Positions 46,301-55,502 of a stretch of 64,000 nucleotides of DNA are shown here, in pieces. This DNA comes from Rhodopirellula sp. SM50 (GTDB lineage Bacteria; Planctomycetota; Planctomycetia; Pirellulales; Pirellulaceae): assembly GCF_002289565.1 (NCBI RefSeq), contig NZ_NTFY01000023.1, positions 1 to 64,000 on the forward strand, read 5' to 3'. Position 1 is the first letter of the stretch. The number at the start of each line of letters is the position of its first letter. The notes under the pieces are model-generated. The model saw only the letters and a list, made by a program, of their open reading frames with translations, was not told where the DNA came from and made no database searches. Made by a program: the position numbers and the translations under genes.

Positions 46301-46335
46301 CGCACTTCTCACGAGGCTCCGCCTCGCGACTCGGA
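46278..46335. repeat. gaggctccgcctcg palindromes overlapping the subtilase stop
   Basis: A perfect palindrome at 46278-46300 (gttacgagg/cctcgtaac) supplies the stop codon of the protease gene. A second, degenerate copy follows at about 46309-46328. The arms are of the same general type as the gcggagcc family. Confidence 0.85.
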
Positions 46336-46340
46336 GGCGG

Positions 46341-46462
46341 GGGACGTCAATCGTATCAGTGACGGATTTGATCGTAGCGGAAGGCGCCAAGACTTTTGCA
46401 GCGTGAGCCCTCTCTGGCGTTTGCTTGCTGCGCAAACGCCGTCTCTCCCAGAGGGAGAGAAT
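46341..46462 (-). repeat. 122-bp dispersed repeat, copy 2 (inverted)
   Basis: The partner of 31829-31950. The palindromic core gcgtttgcttgctgcgcaaa is at 46418-46437. The two copies are about 14.4 kb apart and in opposite orientation, so recombination between them would invert the rpmA-to-subtilase segment. Confidence 0.85.
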
Positions 46463-46585
46463 CTGATTGGTTGCCCAAAACTGCCGTTGCACAATCGATA
46501 TCCCGAGCCTGGGAACGAGTGTGGGGTTCGATTGAGCTACTCCCCATCTGCCTTGATTGGCTAGAATGCTCGCAACCCTTCCACC

Positions 46586-46716
46586 CAACGCTGTGAAGCA
46601 TTTTTCCTATGTGTTTCTTGAGGTTTTAGCGGCAGGGCGCGAGCCCTCCGGTTCTTCATCTCTGCCAAAACACCGGAGGGCTCGCGCCCTGCCGCTAAAA
46701 AATGCTTCACAGCGTT
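46586..46716. repeat. 131-bp nested inverted repeat
   Basis: Outer arms 46586-46604 and 46698-46716 (aacgctgtgaagcattttt and complement) are perfect over 19 bases. Inner arms 46624-46652 and 46672-46700 are perfect over 29 bases around a 19-base loop and carry the gcgcgag core of the hairpin family. The inner right arm and outer right arm overlap by three bases. It could extrude as a cruciform. Confidence 0.9.
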
Positions 46717-46832
46717 GCCAGTCAGGGTGACCAGTCAGGGCCGGCCGGGCGTGATGGGCGGGTCGCGGATCGCCAATGCATGGGAAATCCGTATACTTTT
46801 GACCGCACATGCCTTCTCAAACGGACTGATTC

Positions 46833-49658
46833 ATGAATGCCACTGCCACCGATTACGATTCGCTGCTCTCTCGGTTCGGCCTGAGCGAATTCCGGCCCGG
46901 TCAGCGTGAGGTGATCGAAGCCGTCGCCAGCGGCGAAGACGTGATGTGTGTGATGCCGACCGGCGGTGGGAAAAGCCTCTGCTACCAGCTGCCCAGCCTG
47001 GCTCGCCCCGGCACGACGATCGTCGTTTCGCCGTTGATCGCGTTGATGAAGGACCAGGTCGACACGCTGCGGCAACTGGGAATCGCCGCCCGGCTGATCA
47101 ATTCCACGCTCAGTGTCCGCGAACAAGAGGACGTGATGGAGTCGATGGCCCGCGGCGAACTGGACATGGTTTATGTCGCACCAGAACGGCTTCGCAACGG
47201 TCGATTTCTGGAAACCTTGCAACACTGCCAAGTCACCTTGCTGGCCGTCGATGAAGCCCACTGTGTGAGCGAATGGGGGCACGATTTCCGCCCCGACTAC
47301 TCCCGATTGGGCAAGGTCCGCTCGCAGTACCTGGGTGGTCTCCAAACGATCGCGCTGACCGCTACCGCGACACCGATGGTGCGTGACGACGTTTGTTCCC
47401 TGTTGGATCTGCAATCCCCCAAAGTTTTTGTGACGGGGTTTGCAAGAACCAATCTCCATTTCGGGGTGTCTCAGAGCAAAACGGACTTGGAAAAAGAAAG
47501 CCAGCTGGTCGATTTCGTTAAACGGCAAGACGGCGCCGGAATCGTCTACGCGGCGACGCGCAAATCGTGCGAGGCGATCGGCGAATGGTTGCCCGAACAG
47601 ACACGCCGTCGGATCGGCATCTATCACGGCGGCATGGAGTCGGAGAAACGCCGCATCGTGCAGGAAAAGTTTATGTCCGGCGAGTTGGCGGCCATCGTTG
47701 CCACCAACGCCTTTGGCATGGGGATCGACAAGTCCGACATCCGGTTCGTCGCCCACTACAACATGCCGGGAACGTTGGAAGCCTATTACCAGGAAGCCGG
47801 CCGCGCCGGACGCGACGGATTGGAGAGCGAATGCCGACTGTTTTTCTCCTATCATGATCGCTACATCCAAGAGTTTTTCATCGAGAATCGTTACCCCTCC
47901 AAAGCGATCGTCAACAAGGTCTATCAGTACTTGCTCTCGCGGCCGGAGGATCCGATCGAGCTGACTCTCGATCAAGTCCGTGATGCGATCGACGGGGACA
48001 GTTCCGAAGCGATCGGGACCGCCGAAACACTGCTCGCCAAAGCCGGCGTGCTACGGCGGCTCGACAGCAGCCAAAACCAGTTGCTCGTTCGCATCGACAG
48101 CGATGCCCCGACGTTGCTGGATTTTCTGCCGAAAGAAGCAAAACTGCGTCGCCGCGTGATGACCGCGATCGAGAAAGTGGTCGGTCGACGCCGGAACGAT
48201 GACGTCTACGTGCGGCCCAGCCGACTGATGGAACTGGCTGAGGTCGATCGCGACCAATTGATGCGGACTTTGCGTGAGCTGAGTCGATTGAACGCGTTTG
48301 ACTACTGTCCCCCGTTCCGCGGACGCGCCGTCCATTTCGTCCAGCGCGACGTCCCCTTCGAAAACCTGGAGATCGATTTCGAAGAACTCGCCCGGCGAAA
48401 AGCCAATGAATATGAAAAACTAGAGGCCGTCATCGGATTCGCCCGAACCGGCGGCTGCCGCCAACGCGTGATCTTGGATTATTTCGGCGATCCGGAAAGC
48501 AAGAATTGTGGAAAGTGTGATCGTTGCGATATCGACGATGGCAACAATGCGAGCAGCTCGGTCACCGACGGCCTGACCGAATCCGACGCCAACGCGTTGC
48601 TGTGTGGGTTGCGCGTCATCCTCAGCGGCGTGACCCGAATGCACGGTCGATTCGGAAAGAACCTGGTCGCTCAGATGCTGTGCGGATCACAAAACAAACG
48701 CATCACCCAATGGAAGCTGCAACGATTGAGCACCTATGGGATGTTGTCGTTGATGAAACAGGCGCAATTGAGCAAGATCATTGATGCGATGATCGAGCAC
48801 GGGATGATCGAGCAACGCGAAGTCGATCAGCGTCGCCCGACGATCGAAATCAGCGACTTCGGCAAGTCGGTGATGCACCTGAAGACGCCGTTGCCGGCAT
48901 CGTTCACATTGTCCAAAGCGCTCGCCCGGGGGCTGGCCGCGGCGGCACGGCACATCGAATCAACCGACGTCGCCAAATCGGATCCGCAATCGCCCTCTGC
49001 ACAGGACGATCCCTCCCTGGACGAAGCCCCAATTGAATCGCAGGCCGGCATCCACATCACCCTCGATGACCTGACCAGCCCCGAAAAGAAGCTGACCGAT
49101 GAGATCGGCGAGGCGCTCAAACGCTGGCGACGGCGGGCGTCCGCGGCGCTGGGAATCCCCGCCTATCGGGTCCTGACGAATTCGACGATCGACCGGTTGG
49201 CGGAGATTCGGCCGCAAAGCAGCAGCGAACTGGAAGTCGTCTCGGGAATCGGGCCGGCAACGATGGAGCAGCACGGCTACGACATTCTGGAGATCATCCG
49301 CGGCTGTCTGACCGAGACGGACGACCAGGAATCCGCTGCCCTGGGGAGTGACGTTGCCGGACCGCCGGGGGGGGCGTCGGAAGCGGGCCTCGCCGAACTG
49401 CCTGTGGAGGAGCCTGTGGAGGAGCCGCCGGTGCGGGGAGGCGAGTCTGGTGTGGAGGATTCTGCCCCTGATCGGCAGGCTGCCGTGGACGAGTCGATCG
49501 GTGAGCGCGACGCCTACTGGACTTGGCGTCTGTTCAGTGACGGATTCACGATGGAGGAGGTTTGCCAGATTCGTAAGATGAATCGTCGCCAGATTGCCTG
49601 TCATCTCCAAGCTGCCGCGGCGCGGGGCCGGAGCGTATCGCCAAGTTGGCAGTCCTGA
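46833..49658 (+). CDS. recQ: ATP-dependent DNA helicase RecQ
   Basis: The 941-residue helicase is longer than E. coli RecQ (about 610). Walker A TGGGKS is at residues 43-48, and the DEAH box at 140-143 is followed by CVSEWGHDFRPDY. The zinc site is formed by CRQRVILDYFGD and NCGKCDRC near 550-570. An RQC winged helix follows with GCRQRV, and the HRDC domain is near residues 755-830. After an acidic linker the last 60 residues hold an extra helix-turn-helix-like segment (DGFTMEEVCQIRKMNRRQIA), as in some Bacillus-type RecQ proteins. The start ATG follows the repeat block. RecQ resolves recombination intermediates. Confidence 0.95.
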   Translation: MNATATDYDSLLSRFGLSEFRPGQREVIEAVASGEDVMCVMPTGGGKSLCYQLPSLARPGTTIVVSPLIALMKDQVDTLRQLGIAARLINSTLSVREQEDVMESMARGELDMVYVAPERLRNGRFLETLQHCQVTLLAVDEAHCVSEWGHDFRPDYSRLGKVRSQYLGGLQTIALTATATPMVRDDVCSLLDLQSPKVFVTGFARTNLHFGVSQSKTDLEKESQLVDFVKRQDGAGIVYAATRKSCEAIGEWLPEQTRRRIGIYHGGMESEKRRIVQEKFMSGELAAIVATNAFGMGIDKSDIRFVAHYNMPGTLEAYYQEAGRAGRDGLESECRLFFSYHDRYIQEFFIENRYPSKAIVNKVYQYLLSRPEDPIELTLDQVRDAIDGDSSEAIGTAETLLAKAGVLRRLDSSQNQLLVRIDSDAPTLLDFLPKEAKLRRRVMTAIEKVVGRRRNDDVYVRPSRLMELAEVDRDQLMRTLRELSRLNAFDYCPPFRGRAVHFVQRDVPFENLEIDFEELARRKANEYEKLEAVIGFARTGGCRQRVILDYFGDPESKNCGKCDRCDIDDGNNASSSVTDGLTESDANALLCGLRVILSGVTRMHGRFGKNLVAQMLCGSQNKRITQWKLQRLSTYGMLSLMKQAQLSKIIDAMIEHGMIEQREVDQRRPTIEISDFGKSVMHLKTPLPASFTLSKALARGLAAAARHIESTDVAKSDPQSPSAQDDPSLDEAPIESQAGIHITLDDLTSPEKKLTDEIGEALKRWRRRASAALGIPAYRVLTNSTIDRLAEIRPQSSSELEVVSGIGPATMEQHGYDILEIIRGCLTETDDQESAALGSDVAGPPGGASEAGLAELPVEEPVEEPPVRGGESGVEDSAPDRQAAVDESIGERDAYWTWRLFSDGFTMEEVCQIRKMNRRQIACHLQAAAARGRSVSPSWQS

Positions 49659-49971
49659 GCACCCGCATTCCATTTTCGCGCAAATTGGTACAATCAGACC
49701 CCATCCGGCTAGGCCCTTGCGGATTGTAGCCCGCCGGGTTGACTCCCCGAGCCGAGTTTTGGGGAATGCTTTGACACCGATTTATCATACCGACGCATAG
49801 TTCCAGTGTCGGTTTCGGCGTGTGGCACCGGTTTTGCTCACCATTGCCGCTGTCGGGCAAGCTGTCACGGGGCGTTTGCCAATCGGACTTGGCAATCACA
49901 ATCACCATCGCCCCTTCCTCTCAAATATCACCGCCTCGCCAAGGCGAGCAACTTTCGATCGAAATACCACT
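49659..49971. other. Leader and promoter region of ftsH
   Basis: No dispersed repeat lies in these 313 bases, unlike most gaps nearby. The reading frame of ftsH is open back to about 49822 through a GTG, but the protein before MENRREE has no family resemblance, so I treat it as leader. A heat-shock promoter would be expected; none is clear by eye. Confidence 0.45.
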
Positions 49972-51990
49972 ATGGAAAATCGTCGCGAAGAGACAGACGT
50001 GAACGCACCTCCCCCGCGTCGCAATAACGGATTGCTGATCGCGGTGGTGCTGGCGATCGGATTCGCCATCCTTTTCTGGCGAACCGAAGACCCGGGATCC
50101 AAGATCACCAAAAGCTTTTTCAATGAGCAGTTGGGCAAGAACAACATTGAGCGGGTCAGCATCGGCGAGCAGACCGTTGTCGGGACGTTCAAAAACGAGC
50201 CTGAGGCACCTCCGGTCCTCAAAGATGGCATTGAGACGGTTGAAAAGGACGAGAACGGAAAGCCGGTCAAGCTGAAGAAAAAGTTCTATTTCAACATCTC
50301 GCTCGACCCCCAATCGTCGTCTCGGATCGAAAGTGCGCTGATCGAGGCGGATGTTCCGTACGATTTCCAGCCACCCGACAACACGCGTGAGCTGGTCAAT
50401 CTGCTGATCTTTATCGGGCTGCCGCTGGCGGTGTTCCTGTTCGTTTTCATGATGATTCGTCGCACGCGCAACGACATCATGGGCGGCGGATTTTTGTCCG
50501 GGTTTGGAAAGAGCCCGGCGAAACGTTTCGAAGCCAACGAGAAAACCGTCACGTTTGACGACGTCGCCGGCTTGCAGGGTGTCAAGGCGGACCTGCAAGA
50601 GATCGTCGATTATCTGAAAACACCCGACAAGTTTCAAAAGCTCGGGGGACGGGTTCCCAAAGGCGTCTTGCTGAACGGACCGCCCGGAACCGGAAAGACC
50701 TTGCTGGCCCGCGCGGTGGCCGGAGAAGCGGAGGTGCCGTTTTATTCCGTCAACGGCAGCGAATTCATCCAGATGTTTGTCGGCGTCGGGGCCAGTCGGG
50801 TTCGCGACTTGTTCCAGACCGCCAAACAGAACAGCCCCGCGATCATCTTCATCGACGAAATCGATGCGGTCGGACGCCAGCGCGGTGCCGGCTTGGGCGG
50901 GGGACACGATGAACGCGAACAGACATTGAACCAGATCCTCGGTGAGATGGACGGGTTCACGCCCAGCCAAGCCGTGATCGTCGTGGCGGCCACCAACCGA
51001 CCCGATGTCTTGGACCCGGCACTGTTGCGTCCCGGTCGCTTCGACCGTCACGTCGCGGTCAATCGGCCCACCATGAAAGGCCGCGAAGAGATCTTTAAGG
51101 TCCATGTTCGCGACGTCCCGCTGGCCGATGATGTCAAACTGGATCGCTTGGCCGCGGGAACCATCGGATTGACGGGGGCTGATATTCAAAACATGGTCAA
51201 TGAAGCGGCGTTATGGGCCGCCCGCCATGACAAGAAAGAAGTCGACATGAACGATTTCGATTACGCCCGCGACAAGATCCTGATGGGGGCCAAACGCGAA
51301 GAAGTGCTCCGCGGGATCGAGAAAGAGAAAACCGCTTATCACGAAGCCGGACACACGCTGACCGCTTGGCACCTGGACGGTGCACACACCGTGCACAAGG
51401 TCACCATCGTCCCACGCGGCCGCGCCTTGGGCGTGACGCAGTATGTCCCCAACGAAGATCGCTTGAACGTCAGCAAGAAAGAGCTGGAACACCAGCTGAT
51501 CGTTCTGTTGGGTGGCCGCGCGGCGGAAAAAATTGTCTATGACGAACCGACCGTCGGGGCGGAAAACGACCTGGAACGCGCCACCAGCATCGCTCGCCGA
51601 ATGGTCACGCATTGGGGAATGAGCCCGAAGCTCGGTCCGGTCTGCTACAAGACCAGCGACGAAGATCCGTTCTTGGGGCGTGAAATGCATCAGTCGCGAC
51701 AATTCAGCGAACACACGCAAGAGTTGATCGACGAAGAAGTCTCGCGGATCCTGATGGAAGCCGACCAACGCGCCGAGCAGTTGCTGCGTGAGCACCGCGA
51801 AGATCTGGAAAAGATCACCCGCGCCCTGATGGAAGAAGAGGAACTCGATGAGCAACAGATCACGGATCTGATCGGTGAATCGATTCAGCAGAAGATGAAA
51901 TCCGAGGAAGAACCGATCCCCGGGACCGTGTCCTCACCGGAAGTCAACGATCCGGGGGTTTCCAATCCCGTGGTGAATCGTGACGAATGA
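49972..51990 (+). CDS. ftsH: ATP-dependent zinc metalloprotease FtsH
   Basis: The 672-residue membrane protease has two transmembrane helices (about residues 20-36 and 143-163) flanking a periplasmic domain, then the AAA+ module with Walker A GPPGTGKT (236-243), pore loop region [13 protein letters not shown] and Walker B IIFIDEID (291-298). The zinc site HEAGH is at residues 457-461. It degrades membrane and regulatory proteins, including LpxC in enteric bacteria. The C-terminus is an acidic low-complexity tail. The stop overlaps the next start (ATGA) by four bases, so a ferredoxin-like protein is translated with it. Confidence 0.97.
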   Translation: MENRREETDVNAPPPRRNNGLLIAVVLAIGFAILFWRTEDPGSKITKSFFNEQLGKNNIERVSIGEQTVVGTFKNEPEAPPVLKDGIETVEKDENGKPVKLKKKFYFNISLDPQSSSRIESALIEADVPYDFQPPDNTRELVNLLIFIGLPLAVFLFVFMMIRRTRNDIMGGGFLSGFGKSPAKRFEANEKTVTFDDVAGLQGVKADLQEIVDYLKTPDKFQKLGGRVPKGVLLNGPPGTGKTLLARAVAGEAEVPFYSVNGSEFIQMFVGVGASRVRDLFQTAKQNSPAIIFIDEIDAVGRQRGAGLGGGHDEREQTLNQILGEMDGFTPSQAVIVVAATNRPDVLDPALLRPGRFDRHVAVNRPTMKGREEIFKVHVRDVPLADDVKLDRLAAGTIGLTGADIQNMVNEAALWAARHDKKEVDMNDFDYARDKILMGAKREEVLRGIEKEKTAYHEAGHTLTAWHLDGAHTVHKVTIVPRGRALGVTQYVPNEDRLNVSKKELEHQLIVLLGGRAAEKIVYDEPTVGAENDLERATSIARRMVTHWGMSPKLGPVCYKTSDEDPFLGREMHQSRQFSEHTQELIDEEVSRILMEADQRAEQLLREHREDLEKITRALMEEEELDEQQITDLIGESIQQKMKSEEEPIPGTVSSPEVNDPGVSNPVVNRDE

Positions 51991-52343
51991 ATTTAAACTC
52001 CGCCCGTAAGAAAGCAACGAAACTTCGGCTGAACCAGGTCGAGTACACGCTGGTCGTTTGCATGGATCGCAAGACCGCCAAGTGCTGCGGCGGCAAGGCG
52101 ATGGAGGAAACGTGGCGGCACATCAAGCACTGCTGCAAGCTGCGTCGCAAGGCCGGCCATTCGGTCGTCTTGCGGATCAAGGCGGGCTGCATCGGCGTCT
52201 GCAAGGGCGGTCCGATTGTCGGCGTGCTGCCCGATGGAATCTGGTACGGTGACTGCACGCCGGAGATCATCGACAGGATCTTTGACGAACACCTCGGCCA
52301 AGGATCCGTCGTCCAGTCCCACGTGATTGCCGCCCCATCCTAA
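51987..52343 (+). CDS. Thioredoxin-like [2Fe-2S] ferredoxin
   Basis: The 118-residue product matches the thioredoxin-like ferredoxin family: CMDRKTAKCCGG supplies two cysteines, CIGVCKGGPIVGVLPDGIWY the other two, and the end CTPEIIDRIFDEHL is typical. These proteins hold a [2Fe-2S] cluster and serve as electron carriers or accessory parts of respiratory and hydrogenase complexes. Its start overlaps ftsH, an unusual pairing I have not seen described. Three extra cysteines are present, one in the K-C-C-G-G and two in the HCCK stretch. The partner reductase is not in the window. Confidence 0.85.
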   Translation: MNLNSARKKATKLRLNQVEYTLVVCMDRKTAKCCGGKAMEETWRHIKHCCKLRRKAGHSVVLRIKAGCIGVCKGGPIVGVLPDGIWYGDCTPEIIDRIFDEHLGQGSVVQSHVIAAPS

Positions 52344-52376
52344 AGCGGCGATCGGGGTGGGCTGGACTTGCAATCC

Positions 52377-53132
52377 TCACTCGGTCTTTTCCTCTTTCGC
52401 AACGATGCAAAACACGCATCCCGCAATCGCGAAACTGGGGACCGTCCACTTCAGAATCGATCCGTAAACCGGATGCCAGAATTCGGCTCCCGAGCTGACC
52501 CCGTCGTCGCGGTCGGGCCGCCGCAGTCGCCTGGACCGCGAATCGTCGTGTTGGTGGTCCGCCGGCTGCATGCGAAAACCGTCACGCCAGCTTGCGGGGG
52601 CCAACGGCGACAAAATGCCCGCGGTACTGACGATGATCAAATACAGGGACAAGAACACTCCCAGGATCAGCCCTAGCAGCAGCCCGATCCCGCCTGCACG
52701 CAACGTTCGAATTGATTTCGCTTTGAACCCGATCGGGTCGGAGGGTGCCGCCGGCGATGCGGACCCGAGGGACGATTCTGGGGCGGTTTCGTCCGCGTCG
52801 TCGCGATCGTCATCCTGTTCTGAAGTCTCCTCGTCGTCCGCTGCCCGAATCGACTTCTTCAACGACGAGACGCTCTGAAACAATCCGACCAGGAATCCGA
52901 CGAACCAACCCGTCGCGGGCAGGATGTCCACAACTTGCTTGGTCGGCAGGGAGGTGAAGGAGCCGATCATCCAAGCGACGACGCCGAGTTGCGAAAACAC
53001 GATCACACCCACGACGCATCCCAGCGAGATTGCAAAGATCGCCCGGCCCGACTGCCAGATCACCTCGATCAGCGGGCCGATCCAGTCTCGGTTTGACGCG
53101 GTTCCGGCATTTGGGATTGGAATGGGTTTCAT
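52377..53132 (-). CDS. Multi-pass membrane protein of unknown function
   Basis: The 251-residue product has about four transmembrane helices: near residues 34-56, 70-88, 143-166 and 228-245, with an acidic loop between the second and third (EETSEQDDDRDDADET). No family is recognised. The start at MKPIPIPN is preferred over an upstream start ten codons earlier. It converges with the ferredoxin gene 33 bases away and is divergent from the sulfatase at 53371. Confidence 0.65.
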   Translation of the reverse strand: MKPIPIPNAGTASNRDWIGPLIEVIWQSGRAIFAISLGCVVGVIVFSQLGVVAWMIGSFTSLPTKQVVDILPATGWFVGFLVGLFQSVSSLKKSIRAADDEETSEQDDDRDDADETAPESSLGSASPAAPSDPIGFKAKSIRTLRAGGIGLLLGLILGVFLSLYLIIVSTAGILSPLAPASWRDGFRMQPADHQHDDSRSRRLRRPDRDDGVSSGAEFWHPVYGSILKWTVPSFAIAGCVFCIVAKEEKTE

Positions 53133-53370
53133 GGCACGTCCTTCAACGTCAACACTCTGCACACTCTGTAGGCATCAAGGCTCTCAAGATACGGGGCGCG
53201 CCCCGTCCGCAGCGACGCTGCCGTGAACCGATGGCACAGCGTTCGTTCCACGGTTTGTGTCAAGATCTCCGTCTGCGTCGTCGTTGACGTGACTCGGACC
53301 CCCTCGGCAGTTAAGTTGGTAGGCGTACCGTCTGCGTCTCGTGAATCCTTGAATCGATCAAAGACCTGCC

Positions 53371-54810
53371 ATGAAATCAATCGTTTCCGCCCTGAGCATT
53401 CTGGTCTTGATGGGCCTTTCCAACGCCGGTGTGGCCGATGAAGCATCGGCCCGCCGAGTCGGCGAAAAGCCGAACGTGATCTTGATCATGGCCGATGACG
53501 TCAGTTGGGAAGCATTCAGCTGCTACGGAGCCGAAGACTATTCTACACCGCACATCGACGCCCTGGCCGCCGATGGAGTCCGTTTTACTCATTGTTACTC
53601 CACACCGATTTGTACGCCCAGTCGCGTCAAGCTGATGACGGGCAAGTACAACTTTCGCAACTACACCCACTTCGGCTATCTGGACCCGAACGAAAAGACG
53701 TTGGGGCACTTGATGAAGTCCGCCGGCTACAAGACAGCGATCGCCGGGAAATGGCAACTCAACGGTTTGTACAACCAACTTCCCGGCCATGACGATCCGA
53801 CCCGGCCCCAACAAGCGGGCTTTGACGAGTCGTATCTGTGGCAGGTTACAACGGGAAAGCAAATCAATCAGGGCGGCGGCGAACGCTTCTGGAGTCCTCC
53901 GCTGGAACGCAACGGCCGGATGCAAAGCGTTGACGAGAATTTGGGAAAGTATGGACCGGACCTGCTGTGTGATTTCATCTGCGACTTCATGCGCAGGAAC
54001 CAGCGAGATCCATTTTTCGTCTACTACCCGATGATGTTGGTGCATGATCCGTTCGTCAAAACACCCGATACCATCGGCGATGACCCGCGAACCCAAGCGG
54101 CCAACAAACCGCCCAAAGACAAAGCGGCACGAAAGGAGAATTTTGTCGCCATGGTTCAATACATGGACAAGATTGTCGGTCGAATCGTCGATCAGGTGCG
54201 TGCACTCAACCAGCTTGAAAACACGATCATCATCTTCACCGCCGACAACGGAACCAACACGTCGATCAGTTCACGATGGAACGGTCAAATCATCAAGGGT
54301 GGCAAGGGCGGGATGACCGACATGGGGACCCACGTTCCGATGGTCGCATCGTGGCAGGGAACGACGCCGCCGGGGTTGGTGCTCGATGATCTGATTGAGT
54401 TCACCGATCTCTATCCGACTCTGGCCGCCGCAGCCGAAATCGACCTCGGCCGCGAAGATCCGATCGATGGACGCAGTTTCTTGCCGCAGCTTCAAGGCGA
54501 CAAAGGCAATCCGCGGCAGTGGGTGCTGTGTCACTACCAACCGTATTGGAACAAAACGCCGGGACAGTTCGTTCGCACCCAGGATTTCAAACTGTACCGT
54601 GACGGGCGTTTCTACAACGTCCCGGTCGATTTAAAAGAATCCAATGATCTTGGTCACAGCGACTTGGCTCCACGCATCGATCAAGTGCGGCAACAATTGT
54701 TCGGTGTGATTGAGCAATGTCCACCGGCGCCGGCCGGCCGCGGCAGCCGAGACACCCAATCACGCCCCATCTATCCCGAATGGAAGAACTTGGTCGACCC
54801 GAATGATTGA
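53371..54810 (+). CDS. Arylsulfatase-like sulfatase
   Basis: The 479-residue product has a Sec signal (MKSIVSALSILVLMGLSNAG) and the sulfatase core: metal-binding VILIMADDVS, active-site Cys81 in ICTPSRVKLMTG (C-x-P-S-R, a formylglycine site) and TADNGTNTSISSRWNG further on. Compared with the sulfatase at 35214 this belongs to a different subgroup, with GKWQLNGLYNQLPGHDD after the core. It should cleave sulfate esters from carbohydrates outside the cytoplasm. No anaerobic or FGE-type maturation gene is nearby. Confidence 0.93.
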   Translation: MKSIVSALSILVLMGLSNAGVADEASARRVGEKPNVILIMADDVSWEAFSCYGAEDYSTPHIDALAADGVRFTHCYSTPICTPSRVKLMTGKYNFRNYTHFGYLDPNEKTLGHLMKSAGYKTAIAGKWQLNGLYNQLPGHDDPTRPQQAGFDESYLWQVTTGKQINQGGGERFWSPPLERNGRMQSVDENLGKYGPDLLCDFICDFMRRNQRDPFFVYYPMMLVHDPFVKTPDTIGDDPRTQAANKPPKDKAARKENFVAMVQYMDKIVGRIVDQVRALNQLENTIIIFTADNGTNTSISSRWNGQIIKGGKGGMTDMGTHVPMVASWQGTTPPGLVLDDLIEFTDLYPTLAAAAEIDLGREDPIDGRSFLPQLQGDKGNPRQWVLCHYQPYWNKTPGQFVRTQDFKLYRDGRFYNVPVDLKESNDLGHSDLAPRIDQVRQQLFGVIEQCPPAPAGRGSRDTQSRPIYPEWKNLVDPND

Positions 54811-54833
54811 TCCATCGGCTCATGGGGCGGACA

Positions 54834-55502
54834 TCATCGTGCAGGCCATCCCACATCAGTCCACCAGGATGACGGAAGACTTCGAAATGCCGGTCCCCGA
54901 CGCAGGACCCCAACGACCCGTTGATCCGCCGCAGCCTGGCTCTCGCCCCGACGTTGGAACTCCGCTGTCTCGCGGCAGATGTTGGGTGCCTGCCCGATGA
55001 TTCGTGCATAGACCTCCACGGCGTGCTCGGAAACATTGTTGGTGCCCTCGGGAAACGCCGTGACGCCATCAAAGTCTGCCGCACGGGTGCCAGCAGGATA
55101 CAGTCGATAATTTCGCGCGTAGTCGACGCTATGGGCGACCTCGTGAAGCACCGTCCACTTGAATCCGGTCGCCTCCCACTTTCTCTTCGGAATGCCGATG
55201 ATCCCTGAACCCGGTTCAAGGACGAACCGCTCCAGATCGGCGTCACTGACTCCGGTTTCATGTTCCTGGCCAAGCCAGCGACGAACGCGGTTCGGCCGAT
55301 AGCATCCTCCGGTCGTTCCGTGCCTGGGCAGGTAAGGCACGACAAAAATCGGATAGACCAGACGGAGATGCGAGAACGGCATGCGTTGAAAGAAAGGACG
55401 CAGACTTCGAGCCTTGTCCGTGTCGCACTCTTGGAGCTTGTTGCCTTCACGAATGTAGAAGTAGAACGCCGCGTGTGGAAAACAAACCCTGATGCGTGCC
55501 AT
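54834..55502 (-). CDS. Protein with HExxH motif, possible metallopeptidase
   Basis: The 222-residue product contains HEVAHSVDYA (residues about 118-127), an HExxH zinc-peptidase motif, preceded by a helix and followed some 40 residues later by VSEHAVEVYARIIG with a possible third ligand. I do not recognise a family. No signal peptide is visible. The first 30 residues are rich in aromatics and basic residues (FPHAAFYFYIREGNKLQE). It converges with the sulfatase gene 23 bases away and is followed upstream by a long gap. The reading frame uses typical high-GC codons. Confidence 0.6.
   Translation of the reverse strand: MARIRVCFPHAAFYFYIREGNKLQECDTDKARSLRPFFQRMPFSHLRLVYPIFVVPYLPRHGTTGGCYRPNRVRRWLGQEHETGVSDADLERFVLEPGSGIIGIPKRKWEATGFKWTVLHEVAHSVDYARNYRLYPAGTRAADFDGVTAFPEGTNNVSEHAVEVYARIIGQAPNICRETAEFQRRGESQAAADQRVVGVLRRGPAFRSLPSSWWTDVGWPAR

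Larger units (their letters stand above)
46301..46832. repeat. Repeat-packed gap upstream of recQ
   Basis: The 532-base gap is almost entirely repeats: the subtilase palindromes, the inverted copy of the 122-bp element (46341-46462) and the 131-bp nested inverted repeat (46586-46716). Only about 115 bases directly before recQ are free of repeats. Confidence 0.75.

Noticed and set aside
49822-49971. 50-codon N-terminal extension of FtsH
   Set aside because: It begins at a GTG and has no counterpart in FtsH proteins; MENRREE leads directly into the first helix.
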